Shown: piece by piece, positions 23,819-36,020 of the stretch | Layout: each line of letters starts with the position of its first letter | Numbering within the stretch: the stretch's first letter is position 1 | Origin: Lingula anatina | Taxonomy: Eukaryota; Brachiopoda; Lingulata; Lingulida; Lingulidae | Reading direction: 5' to 3' | DNA: 64,000 bases | Assembly: GCF_001039355.2 (NCBI RefSeq) | Contig: NW_019773597.1 | Span: 1 to 64,000, forward strand | The notes under the pieces: generated by a model | What the model was told of the DNA's origin: nothing | Seen by the model: the letters and a program-made list of their open reading frames with translations, nothing else | Database searches by the model: none | Made by a program: the position numbers and the translations under genes

Positions 23819-25383
23819 ATATTAGACCCACAGCATATCTGTATGTGAAATCCCCAGTAAAATAATTTATGTTCGTTTTGAAGTAACAAAAAAAAAGTAA
23901 AATGTAAAAACACAGTACATGTAAGCGCAAGGTATTTGAGACGTTGAACTTCTTGTTTCCGATGTACTCGTATATCACCAGCTCTTCTGTATTTAACTTA
24001 ACGCCAGGAGGAAGTACGTTTTTCTCTTACACTGATTGCATTCAGCTAGAGTCCTCCCGGATTTGGATCATACTAAGTAGACCGATAGTTGCAGTGGGAA
24101 TGAGCCTTAAAAGAATGGTTTGTGCCTCTGTTTATGGAATATCTAAAAAGTCCCCTTTGAACCAATATTTGATCTATCCAGTAGTTTCCATGTCATTTTT
24201 CGTGTTGGGCTAACTTTAGGAGTTTGTTGTTCTTTTGAAAGCTAGCAGAGTATGAAATTGTTTGAAACATGCTCAAAACACATTTCTCCCTCCGCGTATG
24301 CGAACGCACACCAATGTTTGTCTTTGCACTCAAAACGTATAAGACGTAAATAATAACGAATACCTTCGCCTTATGTTTGCGTATGTGCGCAAGGCATAAA
24401 TCTTATCACAATTGTCATTCCACCTACTAACATCATGCATGATGGCATAATCGCGTTTCATTTGGTATTTTGCTTCAAAATAGGATTTTGATAAAAAAGA
24501 TAAGTATACTGGAGTTAACGCTTGTCTGCAGAACACGACAAAACAAGTCTTAACAAGACTTTGGAGTATCAGTTTCTAATGAAATCTTTAAAAAAGATCC
24601 GTCTTTTGCGCTCAGATTGGCAGAAAGCACGTTTGGGTCAGCTCCACCAAACCGATTGTTTTCAAGTTTGTTAAAACGTGTTGCTGCCTTGCACTTAATA
24701 AGGGTGTCTTGTATCTTCAGGTATTGAAAACTGCTGTAGCGGGGTGTCTATTTAAAGATATCATGACCTCAGTAACCCGCTCTAAGATGCGCCAAACCCA
24801 CCACATACCAATGAATCTGATGAATGTATATAGTACATTTTATTCTTTGGAAGATGTAGTATACAACTGAACTACTTTGGAACGAAACAATTACCAGTGT
24901 TTTCCGGTTTACTAAGCACGAATTTCGTTGGTTGGGTAGCAGATCAAATTTCCATTTTAACTGTAACACACTCTCATAAGTAATTTGAGTTATACGTGTA
25001 ATTTGCAGTCAAAGCAACTTTCCTACATCACAGTTTACTCACATTTAAAAGATAAAATCATGTTTGATATATCTGCCTGGAAAAATGAGACATGAGACAA
25101 GTGGTATTTGAGTTTGTTAGATCTTTCTGTTAAAATTTTTTATTATTATAAAAATTATTTCACGCTTTTCGTAAGCAAAGAAAGAGGATAACTAAGTACA
25201 GTTATAAGTTTCAGTAGCAATTTGAAGTTCTGTTCCAACTTGTCTCCTGATGAAACCCAACGCACATACTTAGAATTAATTTTTTTTACAATAATATCAC
25301 AGATTGTTTTTATTTGCCATAAGAAATGAATACGTTAACACTGGGCGTAGAATGAGAATAGCACCTGGTACAGCTATCGAATG

Positions 25384-25647
25384 CAGGGGCGAATCCAGGA
25401 TTATTTGAAAGGGGGACGTGGATGCGAAGCCGACCCCCCCCCCCTTGGTGTGGGGTTAGCGGGCCCCGAAAAGTTGGTATTTTAGAGGGCGAATGGTGCC
25501 ATTTGTTGCTGTTTTAGAACTATGATTCAGCTAGTCAAAATTCTTATTTCAAGAGGGGACCATTGGTGTGATTGTTTTCAGAAATCGAAGGGGGTGGGGG
25601 TGGGGAGGAGTCAGGATCCCCCTGACAACCCCCTAAATCCGCCACTG
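25384..25647. mobile_element. Probable MITE with CAGGGGCG / CGCCACTG ends
   Basis: 264 bases beginning CAGGGGCGAATCCAGGATT and ending AAATCCGCCACTG, imperfect terminal inverted repeats of about 13-17 bases. No clear target duplication. The interior is rich in C and G runs, which are probably sequencing-prone. Related ends occur in the two smaller elements here and near 35653. Confidence 0.45.
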
Positions 25648-25694
25648 AACGCTAGAGCAGAAATGTGAAATCTGAAATATGAGAGAGCCTCCTT

Positions 25695-26378
25695 AAACCC
25701 GCCTAGGCGAGGTCATTAGTCTGTGCAACCATGTGTCAGCTTTTGTACCTTTATTTTTTGTAAGATATACAACTGTACTATGGATTCACACAATCAGTGC
25801 TTTCCAATTTTCTAAGCACGAACTTAGAAGGAGAGGCAGCTAATTGTCTTTCTATGTTTTTTGCAAACAGACATCATCAAGGAATGAGGTTGTGATAGAT
25901 ATGACAAGGGTGACAGGTTGTCACCTCTATCACAACCTCATTCCCTGATGAAGTCTGACGAAATATTGGCTGTTAAGACCAGACAAATATAAGTAGCTAT
26001 AGACAGAATCTTCACAAGTCTATAACAATAACGAAGTTAATAATGAAACTGCCCTATACTGAAATAACAATGAAATTGCGGCCAATGAGTAACATCATTT
26101 ATTGACGTTAGTCTGAAGAAGGCCTACGCCCAGGTTGACTGTAATTAATATAAGTTCACGGTATGAAAGTATTTCGGCTTGCGTTTGATAATTGTCATAT
26201 ATGAATGAAATTGTTTCACCTTTTAATAGAAATTGTGTGGCTACTTCATGTAATATTAGTATTTTGGTTTGAAATTTTTTCACAAATTATCTTTTTTTTA
26301 CCATAAGAAATGTATGTGTTAACATTTAGTTAAAATGTGTTAAGAGTCTAATCCGAGTCCTCCTAGTGCTACAAATAT
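25695..26378 (+). repeat. Dispersed repeat R1, copy 2, interrupted by a hairpin
   Basis: Direct copy of 18734-19340, with an inserted hairpin at 25868-25962 whose arms contain CATCAAGGAATGAGGTTGTG and its complement. After 26378 it joins sequence related to 24926-25360, showing a mosaic history. Confidence 0.65.
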
Positions 26379-26983
26379 CTTATTTCGTTGGTTAGGTAGC
26401 GGGTCACATTTCCATACTCTCACAAGTTCATTGAGTTACGATTCATTATATTTCAATGCATCGAACACTCTGAAGTTCGATCTTCTTCAGTCAAAAATTT
26501 GAATTAATATAAAAATAATTTCACGCTTTTCGGTAGCAATTTCAACTTCTGTTTCAACTTCTCTTCTGATGCATCCTCATGCATATACCCGATACCTAGA
26601 ATTAATTTTTGTTAAAAATAATTGTCTTTTTTGCCATAAGGAACGAGAACGTTAACACTGAAGTGATAAAGGGTGTAGAATGTGAACAGCACTTGGTACA
26701 GATGTCGAATGCTTACAGCATAAAATGTATGTAATCAAGACATTTGTACCGACAGTGGTTAAATCATCTGGAGCCATGCACTGGAAGGAAAGTAGCAGTC
26801 TTCTGAAGGAAAGAAATAGGGGGAAGGCTAACGTTTACCCCCCTGTATGTGCATGTAAAAATAACATTTTTTTCAAAAATCTCTGGGGGATAGGGGGCAT
26901 TCAGACTACGATCCTGTGATTACTAAAGGATCCAATCTCATCTTCATTTTTATCTCACATTTACATGCAATATACTAAATCGT

Positions 26984-29621
26984 TTAAAGGATTTGCTTCA
27001 TGCCGTCAGAATGGCCTGAACGGAACATATTCTTCAGAAAACATGCCCAACTAACGATATCTTTATCCAAATACACAAATTAAAAGCTCATTTTGTAAAT
27101 TTTTGGCTTTAAAAAACGTCCTATTTGCTCGGCCTGAGAGTTAATGAGCTACGTTGTCACGTGGTCTGATGACGACAATCGAGCCACTGGAGAATAGAGC
27201 GTGCTTAGCTGTTAAACTGAGCTGCATTGTCTACCTGTAAGATGACTTCTCTGGCTTCTGATAAAAGTTTATACTCATTCAAATCTCTTACCCGAGGGGT
27301 CTAAATCCTCGTGAAGCTGTGTAAAACCATTTCCCGTCTAGTCAATTCTTTAACAAGCATTTAATCATGGTTATCCCAAGTTGTATAAAACACTGCATTT
27401 GAATGAGTTAAGGGAAATGTTGATTATTGCATATGAGGTCCATGTTATTTGTGAAATTCAATTTATTTTATTAAACCGCTGACACTCCGTCTTGCATACT
27501 TTTATTAAACTGAGGTAAACAATGCCCGTTACCTTTACAAGTCCTATCTTAATCATCCATCTAACTGGAACTTCCTTTACCTCTTAATTAGAGGGTTAAA
27601 TGGCATTCAATTTGTCTTGCTTGTATCGAACGCACTCTCTATCTAAGCTTTACTCCAGTTATCTCAGGTAAAAATCTACCTGTGCGTTAGTTACAAAGCG
27701 CAGCTCCCGTAGACCTGGGGGTACTAGATAAAATCTGAACACCAGGTTTATCGAGGAGCTAGAGAAAGAAAGGAAGAATTTTTCCTGCACAACTTCATAG
27801 GAATTTTAACACGGACTTGATCCAGCTTAGACCTCCAAACTAACAGGGTGACATGGGCAATTTTCACAAACAAATCATAAAACTATATTTCAGTTAACCG
27901 CCTTTAAAATAAATATACCGTTCTGGGTAAATTAAAATAGTTATTAAATCGCAAGAATATTTTTGACTTAAATGATGATTTTATTATTAATGGAAATTAA
28001 GCTACTATATGAGGTACATTTGCTGTGATTACGCTGTCCTTCATGTTTTGCGTAAGTCTACATTTTGCTGTATGTGCTTGTAATCTTTTTAAATATGTGC
28101 GTACAATTTTTGCAGGTCTGGTTACCCCCCTGTTATGTGATGAGAGTATTAATTTGGCAATTAGTTCCTTAGCTTATTTGAATAGAATTGCAGTGTAAAA
28201 TTTTCAACAAGATGTTGGCGAAATAGCCCATTACTCTTTGTAGGTATTTCCTCCGTCAAAGTTTGTCTAAAATTATCTTTCAATCTTTACTCTTTCAAAG
28301 ACAGTATAAAGTTACCTGACATATTTTCGTGTAAACTTAATGACAAGCCAAGTGTCTCCAGTTCATTCCGTACTCAATTTTACCCAAGCAAATTTTTTTC
28401 TTGAGTAGATCTTTATAGCACGGTGTTATAAGCTTACAAATTTGAAAAAAAAAAAAATTGCGTACTGACGCAGAATTTGCGTTTCAAGTTATTAAATGAT
28501 CAATCTTTTAAATTATTTAATATTTCAGATGAAATAATCTTCAGAAACAAATCCTCAATGCATAAACGAATTAGGATAACGAACCATTTTATTACAGCAG
28601 TTCCCATTTTTTCTTTAATATAACGCTCTTTTTCCTGTTTTTCCTCAACACGTTTTCTTCCACGGAAGCTTCAAGATACCCTGAGAGCAATTTCTTTTAT
28701 TAATGTTCGCGACCGTGTTAGAACTTAATTGTTTAATTCAAATTCTTGTTTTTCTTTTTATCAAGAGCTTGTAAAATATGTGGGTATTACCTCCAATATT
28801 GGAGGTAATACCCACATATTTTACAAGCTCTTGATAAAAAGAAAAACAAGAATTTGAATATATACATACAGAGCTAATGAAACTGTTCTCTCTTAATTGT
28901 TTAAGTATTGATATTTAACGTCATTTACAAATACCAATAAAATAACCCCATGAAATAAATGAGATATATTGAAAAATATGAAAGCCCACCAAGACGAGTT
29001 TCATACCTGTTATTACCTGGCTTGGGAATTGCAGCGGTGCATAATTAACAGGTTTTATTGTTAACGAGCTCTTGGTCAACTACAATGAATTTAAAAATGC
29101 ATCAGCAATTAGTAAGCTTGCCAACTGATGACAGTATCTAAAAGACTATCAGCTTTTGATATGATCTAAAACACCTGAGGTGACCGAGATCGCGAGGATC
29201 GCAACTATTGTCACCAAAGTTAGCAAGTTAGTCACGGAAGACCGTCACAGATAAAGAAAGATAGTCAAGGAGTGCTGCAATTTTGGTGAATCCCACGGCA
29301 ACACACTGAGGCATAAAGAAAATTGCTCAACTCCGTTCAACACAACTTTCCAAAATCATTCTGTCTGTTTGCACATGCAGCTCAGTTGAGTCTCATAGAC
29401 CTTTATCCCAATTGTCGTCACAGTACCACGTGACCCAGATCTGTTGCTTCATTTATGCATATTGAGGTAAGGTTTACTAAAACGCTTTTTTACTATTAAT
29501 AGATTGTTTTTATAATTTTTAAATGGCGGGGATCGATTAAAACATACCTCTAGTGTATAGATTGAGTGCTGAATCTTCAAAATTCGAGAAATGGATTTTT
29601 ACATGAACATTGTCCTTTAAG
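26984..29621. repeat. Candidate 2.6 kb element with long degenerate terminal inverted repeats
   Basis: The left edge (TTTAAAGGATTTGCTTCATG) and the complement of the right edge (TTAAAGGACAATGTTCATG) resemble each other. Inside them, GTCACGTGGT..TGACGACAAT and then AACTGAGCTGCAT occur in the same order on both arms, within about 260 bases of each end. No transposase frame is visible. It could be a foldback element, or chance in AT-rich DNA. Confidence 0.35.
28736..28859. repeat. Perfect 124-bp palindrome without spacer
   Basis: Two 62-base arms meet at CCAAT|ATTGG (28797/28798) and match without error. It is AT-rich with no coding capacity. As DNA it would extrude as a cruciform; as RNA it would form a long hairpin. 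A perfect spacerless palindrome may also be a cloning or assembly fold-back. Confidence 0.95.
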
Positions 29622-30590
29622 TTTTTCTAGCGTTTGTTTGAAATTCGTTGAAACATTGCACATGTGCACGAATGTTTTCCTCGACTTTCGTCATAGTAAA
29701 ACCAATTAACTCTTCTAAATCAATCAAACAAACGATGAAAAGAAACATCTTTTTGACAAAATATTTAGTCATGTTTTGGGGCGTGAAGTAATAAAAGAAA
29801 GGAAGTCGGCGCTTTAAAGCATACATGTTATCTAAGGGTACCGGTATATAGGCACCTTTACCAGTATCAGTTATTAAGGTCCATGCACTTCCTCTGTGCG
29901 TGCTAAGTAAACAAATATGACAAGATTTTCATAAAAAAAACCTTTATCCTGAAACTGATTTTGTGTGGCATTTCTTCATCATTCCACTTCAAGCGACAAG
30001 ATCACAGTCACAGACCCGGGCACGTGACCACAGACAGCTATTCAAATATCGAGCTTCGTTTAGCTAGTGATTTATAACGCCTGAATTTTTTGAAAGATCA
30101 GTGTTTGGCTCTTTAACTCAGTGACCATGCTGACAAACGCTTCAAACGAATAATTCCAGAACATTTGTTATAAATAAAATTTGCTTATATACACGCACGT
30201 TTCAATTAACTGTCTATTTACGAACGTTTAGTTTCTTTTTTTTTAATAAAGATGGACACAATGTTGTATCTTTTCGTATTCTTTTTAAATGTTGATTATA
30301 TTTTTATATATGCAATCAAAGCATGTTGTAAATATTAGAAAGAGAGACAAATATCATCAGTTTATCGATTATACTCAAAGCTTTAGGCATGTATAAACAT
30401 TTATAAATACGATATTAATAGCGTTATTTCCTGATCGTATAACGTGCATGTGAGAAATGTATAGAGTCATATACTTGTTTTTATATAGTATACATGTAAA
30501 AGCGCGAGCAGCAGTACCAGAACAAGGTTATACGAAGAATAACCACTTTGACCGTGTTACGTGAAAAATAGGAGATTTTGGCCGTAAAGT
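29622..30590. other. Non-coding region upstream of peptide gene B
   Basis: AT-rich sequence without supported genes. The conserved promoter-proximal block of the peptide genes begins near 30600. Confidence 0.5.
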
Positions 30591-30733
30591 AATCGCACCA
30601 AAACCTGTTTTGTGACATTTTATTATCATGGCACTTCATGCAACTTGATCACAGACAGGGAATCAAAGTTCAAGTCTCGTCCTTTTCTTATTCACGCAAA
30701 AAGTTATGTAAGCAGGGCGTGGTTAAGTGGCGT

Positions 30734-30740
30734 TATAAAA
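30734..30740 (+). promoter_or_regulatory. TATA box of peptide gene B
   Basis: TATAAAA starts 75 bases before the ATG at 30809. The same box at the same distance occurs at 35873-35879 (copy C) and at 39088-39094 on the minus strand (copy D). The flanking AGGGCGTGGTTAAGTGG word is also shared, marking a conserved core promoter. Confidence 0.75.
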
Positions 30741-30808
30741 CGAGGCGTCAGTTTGCGGAAACTTCACAACTCCGTTCAAACTGCTCCTCAGTGGGACGGG
30801 CTTGCAAC

Positions 30809-32485
30809 ATGGACAAAAAAACCTTGATCGCATTGCTCTTGGTGACAATGCTCATTATTGACTTGTTCGCTGATTCGGAGGGTAAGTTGGCCAACTATTA
30901 TTTGTATCGTTTGGTATCAATTTTTGTCTATAATTGATAAAATAAATGGTTACGTGTAGAAAACCATGCGTGTATCTATCATTACCCAACGTTTCCATTC
31001 CATATGTCATAAGTGCCATATCTTTTGTTGATATCCTCAATCTTTAGCTTCGACCCGCCGCCGTCGCCGCAGCCGCCGTCGTCGTCGTGGAATGGGGGAT
31101 GAATCAGAAGGGATCCTGTCGAAGGAGGCTGATCAGTCGGATAAAGACGTAAGTTCCTCGTCATTTCATTAGTATTAGCCTAAACCAAAAGCCATGCCTC
31201 TGCAAGAAGAATTTCTGTTTATTTAGTAGTACGCGTACAGTAGGAAGCAAAGTCAAACATTTTGATATCCGACACAGCTAATCTCCATCGATGGGACTCA
31301 CACGAGAGTAACAGAGCTTCAACATTTGCTACTGTATAATTATGTGTTAGTTTAAAATGGAAGTCCGCCATAATGTTTGTATCGTGGAATGTAGACTTTT
31401 CTTCGATGTAAACTTGCCATAAGAATAAGACTTTCTCTACACCAATTCTCATCACTTATCAGTAAAAATTATTCTCCAAATTGGCTTGTATAAAAAGAGC
31501 TTGGAGCCGGCGCATGAAAAGGTCGAGTAAATGGTACCCAATCGTTTGCAGCAGGGACGTTGCAAAAACTCAAATATTTATATGCCAGTGGTATAATATT
31601 GAATCATGTGGCATTTCATTAGATAGCAATATTCTTAAGGATATTGTCACCCTTTGCCCCAAACTCCTAATGTACTGCCTTACATACATTCTTCTGGGTA
31701 ATAAATAAATGTTCAGTGTTCAGTGTTAGCCTACGGGTGACGTCATAATTGCAATTTTGGGGTAAAAACTGAAAAAGCGGTTGCTCAAATTTCTCTTTTA
31801 CCTGAGCATCCACGATCACCGTTTCAATGCCGATTTAGTAACGCCATTTAGTACTCCAAAACCCTGCCAGCGATTTTCTTAGAAGTCTTATATGAGATTA
31901 TTTTGTTGATAAACCAAAATATGCCTTTGTTTAAGGAAAATCTGTAATTAGGGGCTCAGAACTCCATAACAAAAACATTTAAACCAAAATGACAGCACGG
32001 GATTGTTGCCTATAGACTTCTAATCAACTCTGCCAATATTTCGTGATAAAATCTTGTTCGGAGATGAAGTTACACGCCCTACATTTTGCTATATCGCCTC
32101 AAAATTGAAAGGTGTTAAACTGACGATTAAAACTTTGAGTTGCCTATGCTTACACATTGCAACGAAAAATAATAAACGCCGATATTTTATATTTCGAGGG
32201 TTTTTTTCGTTGTTTTAAACCAGTACAAAGACAGATGCATGATTGAATAATCAGATGCAGGAAAAACCTCATTAATAAAGGGTTACAGTAACCTAAACAT
32301 ATATTTTTTAAACTTTGACTGAATAATTCATCCACGCGGAAAGCTGATCTAGAAGGAGCTAGGTAACTACTGATACCATGCATCTTTTTCAGGAGGGTAC
32401 GCTGACCAACCTGGTGGCCAAACTAAGAGACCTTGATGCGGACGAGGACGTAGAAGATGATGATGACGATGACGGTGACGAATAA
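30809..32485 (+). CDS. Small secreted poly-arginine/acidic peptide precursor, gene B
   Basis: Three exons, 30809-30881, 31048-31148 and 32393-32485, give 88 aa with the same phases (1, 0) as gene A. The signal peptide is MDKKTLIALLLVTMLIIDLF followed by ADSEG. The core starts AST, then five Arg, one Ser, five Arg, GMGDESEGILSKE. All ten Arg are CGN codons. Exon 3 encodes TLTNLVAKLRDL, then a tail of about 16 mostly Asp/Glu residues ending DDGDE. Net charge is strongly positive in the centre and strongly negative at the end. A TATA box lies 75 bases upstream. A secreted defence peptide with an acidic proregion is the simplest reading, inferred only from architecture. The gene is part of a segmental duplication shared with the inverted gene D. 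Confidence 0.82.
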
Positions 32486-33711
32486 CGTACACTAAGTTTC
32501 AGCGAGAATCAGACGTGAGCCTAGCAACTGTTTTCCATTTCACGGACCTTGAGACATTTGAATCACTAGAACAGTAATCAAATTAGTTTTATCATAGTAT
32601 ACAGTCTGATCATATGCGCCGTTGTTACTAAATGTTAGCCAAAGACCACTAATGAAGTTCAATGAAATTCAGGGTAGTACCATTCAGCTTCGGATTTGTC
32701 AAACATATATTACATTGTTTAACTAATTCAATATTATGTCACAGAAGCAAAACGGTGCAGTTACCAACAGATAATAGTGGGCGTGGTCTCAGTGATTGGC
32801 AGAACTACATTCTGGTCGATTTACGATATCCACATTATTTGGTAATGTCAATGCGTGTTGTGGATATCTTTCATTTTGAATCCACTCTCATTAAAGTAGT
32901 GATACACATCGCGATCCAGTAATACAAAGCAACAAAAAAGCCTTTTCATCAGGGATATCGATGCTTTATGTTACAAAAAAATTTAATCTTAATAAAATGA
33001 AATAACAGTCCTTTAAAAGTGGCAAACTAAAAGCTGCCCATTTCTGAGATCTTCATTTGATAACATCAGCTCGCAGAAGGTTGTTCCTCCAAAATATGAA
33101 CTTCTTGCGTAAAATTGGATACTTCAGAATGTTGGTTTAATGGTGTGAATATAGATAGTTAATGCTTTTGTTTTCTTAAGTTGGCTGCAATAATAAATTG
33201 ACAGTTTATACTATTGTACTAAAAGTTCCATTGTCTTTTCTGATGAATAAACTGCAACTTTATTTCATTCAGTTTCTTGATTATTATATTTGATGCGGTA
33301 ATGAAGACCACTGCAATTTCTATAGAACCATAGGCCCTAAGGACCATAGAATATACTAGTGTTTTGTACATAAATGTATATATGTATATGTCATACACCG
33401 CGATCCTTTCCATTTTCCTTTATGCTTGAAGAATGTAATCTGTTGACGACAGACAGTGATGTCAGTGAAAGTGCCCTGTGCACCGCTCTATGGATCAGCA
33501 CTCTGATGTTGACAATAGGCTCTTCTGGTTAACCGCGTAAAGTAATCGCAGTCACGAGGCATGGAATCACCCAAATGGGAATGAATGAAAAGCAGAATAG
33601 CTCATCCCTCAAAATTAATTTTCTGCTACTAGGCATGAATACACCACCTCCAGCTATTGCTCCTGGTGCACCAATATGATCACAGAGGGTAACGAACGAA
33701 CGAAATGGTAC

Positions 33712-34740
33712 CGAAACCTGTTTTGTGACATTTTATTATCATGGCACTTCATGCAACTTGATCACAGAGAGAAAACAAAGTTCAAGCCTCGTCCTTTTCT
33801 TATTCACGCGAAAATAAGAATAAGACTTTTTCTACACCAATTCTCATCACTTATCAGTAAAAATAATTCTCCAAATTGGCTTGTATAAAAAGAGCTTGGA
33901 GCCGGCGCATGAAAAGGTCGGGTAAATGGTACCCAATCGTTTGCAGCAGGGACGTTGCAAAAACTCAAATATTTATATGCCAGTGGTATAATATTGCATC
34001 ATGTGGCATTTCCTTAGATAGCAATATTCTTAAGGATATTGTCACCCTTTGCCCCAAACTCCTAATGTACTGCCTTACATACATTCTTCTGGGTAATAAA
34101 TAAATCTTCAGTGTTCAGTGTAAGCCTACGGGTGACGTCATAATTGCAATTTTGGGGTAAAAACTGAAAAAGCGGTTTCTCAAATTTCTCTTTTACCTGA
34201 GCATCCATGATCACCGTTTCAATTTCGATTTAGTGACACCATTTAGTACTCCAAAACCTTTCCAGCGATTTTCTTAGCAGTCTAATATGAGATTTTTTTG
34301 TTGATAAACCATAATATGCCTTATTTAAGGAAAATCTGTAATTAGGGGCTCAGTAGTAATGAAGATCAGTGCAATTTCTATAGAACAATAGGCTCTAAGG
34401 ACCATAGAAGAAACTAGTGTTTTGTACATAAATGTATATATGTATATGTTATGCATCGCGATCCTTTCCATTGCCCTTTATGCTTGAAGAATGCGATCTA
34501 TTGACGGCAGACAGTAATGTCAGTGAAAGTGCCCTGTGCACAGCTCTATGGATCAGCACTTTGATGTTGACAATAGGCTCTTCAGGTTAACCGCGTAAAG
34601 TGATCGCAGTCACGAGGCATGGAATCACCCAATGGGAATGAATGAAAAGCAGAATTGCTCATCCCTCAAAATGAATTTTCTGCTACTAAGGCATGAATAC
34701 ATCGCGTCCAGCCATTGCTCCTAGTTCACCAATATGATCA
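33712..34740 (+). pseudogene. Gutted copy of the peptide gene (promoter and intron kept, no exons)
   Basis: 33712-33812 matches the upstream block of genes B and C, then jumps directly to sequence equivalent to intron 2 of B (33815-34350 matches about 31425-31945). It then jumps again to the far 3' flank (34350-34740, equivalent to 33297-33690). The two jumps remove exons 1-2 and exon 3 respectively, so nothing of the peptide can be made. Confidence 0.7.
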
Positions 34741-34803
34741 CAAATCTCATTGTGAAAACGAAAAATACACCTGTATATTGCTCTAAATAAATAAAACAAT
34801 CTG

Positions 34804-34804
<1 letters not shown>

Positions 34805-34841
<37 letters not shown>

Positions 34842-35664
34842 CAGTATAACGGATGTTTCCCAAACAACCTGTACTTAAACACAGTTAATACATTTATTTT
34901 CATCCTGGAATCCACTGAAACGCCTTTAATTGTAGCCTTGACAAGGCTTTTTATGATACCTTTTTAAAATAGAAAAAAAAGCAAAGAAAATCGTGCAGTA
35001 TCAAACATAATAAGTTAAATTCTCATTAATTCCATTGTTCAATTAAGTCAATAGTATATGTGTAGGATAAACGTCTTTAGTATTTTTAAATTAAAAAAAA
35101 AAATCCTGATTCAAGATGCATGTAAATGTATGATTACACTTTTTATTTATTAATTGCAAGTTCGAGGGAATATGTCTTGGGGGATGTTATATGAAACATT
35201 AACAAACATTATAACGACCAACAGATGTACCCCCTAGCCAACGCCCAAGGATGGCACTTTAAACCCATCACCTGTAAATGAACTCGAAACCCTAACCAAT
35301 ATAACCAATTGGAAGGCGGACTTTCTGTTACATGGACACTCAGTATCTGTACACGGGAAGCTTTGGCCCATCGGGATGAATTGTGGTATAGATAAAGTGC
35401 GAGGCGCTGAGCTTTACGCCAAATAGAGCAGATAAATGGCGAGGCGAAGCCGAGAAAAGTATCTGCTCTATTTCGAGTGGTTTATCTGGCTTAATTAAAG
35501 CACGGTTAATCATCCCTGATAATGACTAATTAAACTGACAGAGTGTCACCTTGTCACAATGCAGCACGCGAAACGGGTAAATAATAATAATAAAAATGTT
35601 TTTATTTACATCTCAAGTTTAAAAACAAAACCCACCCTACTGAGGGTAATGAGCAGCGGCGGAT

Positions 35665-35700
<36 letters not shown>
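34805..35700. other. AT microsatellite, duplicated flank and poly-G run
   Basis: (AT)n at 34805-34838. 34843-35260 resembles 42855-43370 (GACGGATGTTTCCCAAACAAC and CCAACGCCCAAG words). A run of over 30 G at 35667-35700 may mark a sequencing artefact or unmarked join, because the unit carrying copy C starts right after it. Confidence 0.6.
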
Positions 35701-35701
<1 letters not shown>

Positions 35702-35872
35702 CTAGCGGGGCAGGGGGTAACGAACGAACGAAATGGCACCGAAACCTGTTTTGTGACATTTTATTATCATGGCACTTCATGCAACTTGATCACAGAGAGT
35801 AACAAAGTTCAAGCCTCGTCCATTTCTTATTCACGCAAAAAGTTATGTAAGCAGGGCGTGGTTAAGTGGCCT

Positions 35873-35879
35873 TATAAAA
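35873..35879 (+). promoter_or_regulatory. TATA box of peptide copy C
   Basis: TATAAAA 75 bases before the ATG at 35948, in the same context as in gene B, so transcription of the truncated copy is possible. Confidence 0.7.
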
Positions 35880-35947
35880 CGAGGCGTTACTTTGTGGAAA
35901 CTTCACAACTCCGTTCAAACTGCTCCTCAGTGTGACGGGCTTGCAAC

Positions 35948-36020
35948 ATGGACAAAAAAACCTTGATCACTTTGCTCTTGGTGGCAATGGTCATTATTGA
36001 CTTGTTTGCTGATGCGGAGG
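35948..36020 (+). pseudogene. Peptide copy C: exon 1 only
   Basis: Promoter, ATG and signal peptide (MDKKTLITLLLVAMVIIDLF then ADAEG) are intact, with a GTAGGT donor replacing GTAAGT. Homology to gene B stops near 36100, and no arginine-rich or acidic exon follows on this strand; beyond about 36425 lies the inverted unit of gene D. Probably non-functional, unless it splices to a distant exon. ORF 36105-36377 downstream has no recognised feature. Confidence 0.7.

Larger units (their letters stand above)
22940..25690. other. 3' flank of peptide gene A and interspersed repeats
   Basis: The segment just after gene A, including the GGGCGTGGTCACAGTAACTG word near 23365, is homologous to the 3' flanks of the other peptide copies (32775 and 40645). 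The rest holds two MITE-like elements (listed separately) and R1-type fragments at 24893-25360. No gene supported. Confidence 0.6.
30680..33420 (+). repeat. Segmental duplication unit carrying gene B; inverted copy at 36425-39153
   Basis: The block from the promoter of gene B through about 0.9 kb of 3' flank is found in reverse complement at 36425-39153 with modest divergence. Shared anchors include the TATA promoter, all three exons, intron 2 and the flank ending GGATCGC next to CATACAC. Confidence 0.85.

Noticed and set aside
31481-34103. Repeated 75-codon ORFs starting MACIKRAWSRRMKR (also at 38125)
   Set aside because: They fall in intron 2 of the duplicated peptide unit and recur only because the unit is duplicated; the minus-strand copy has an internal deletion.
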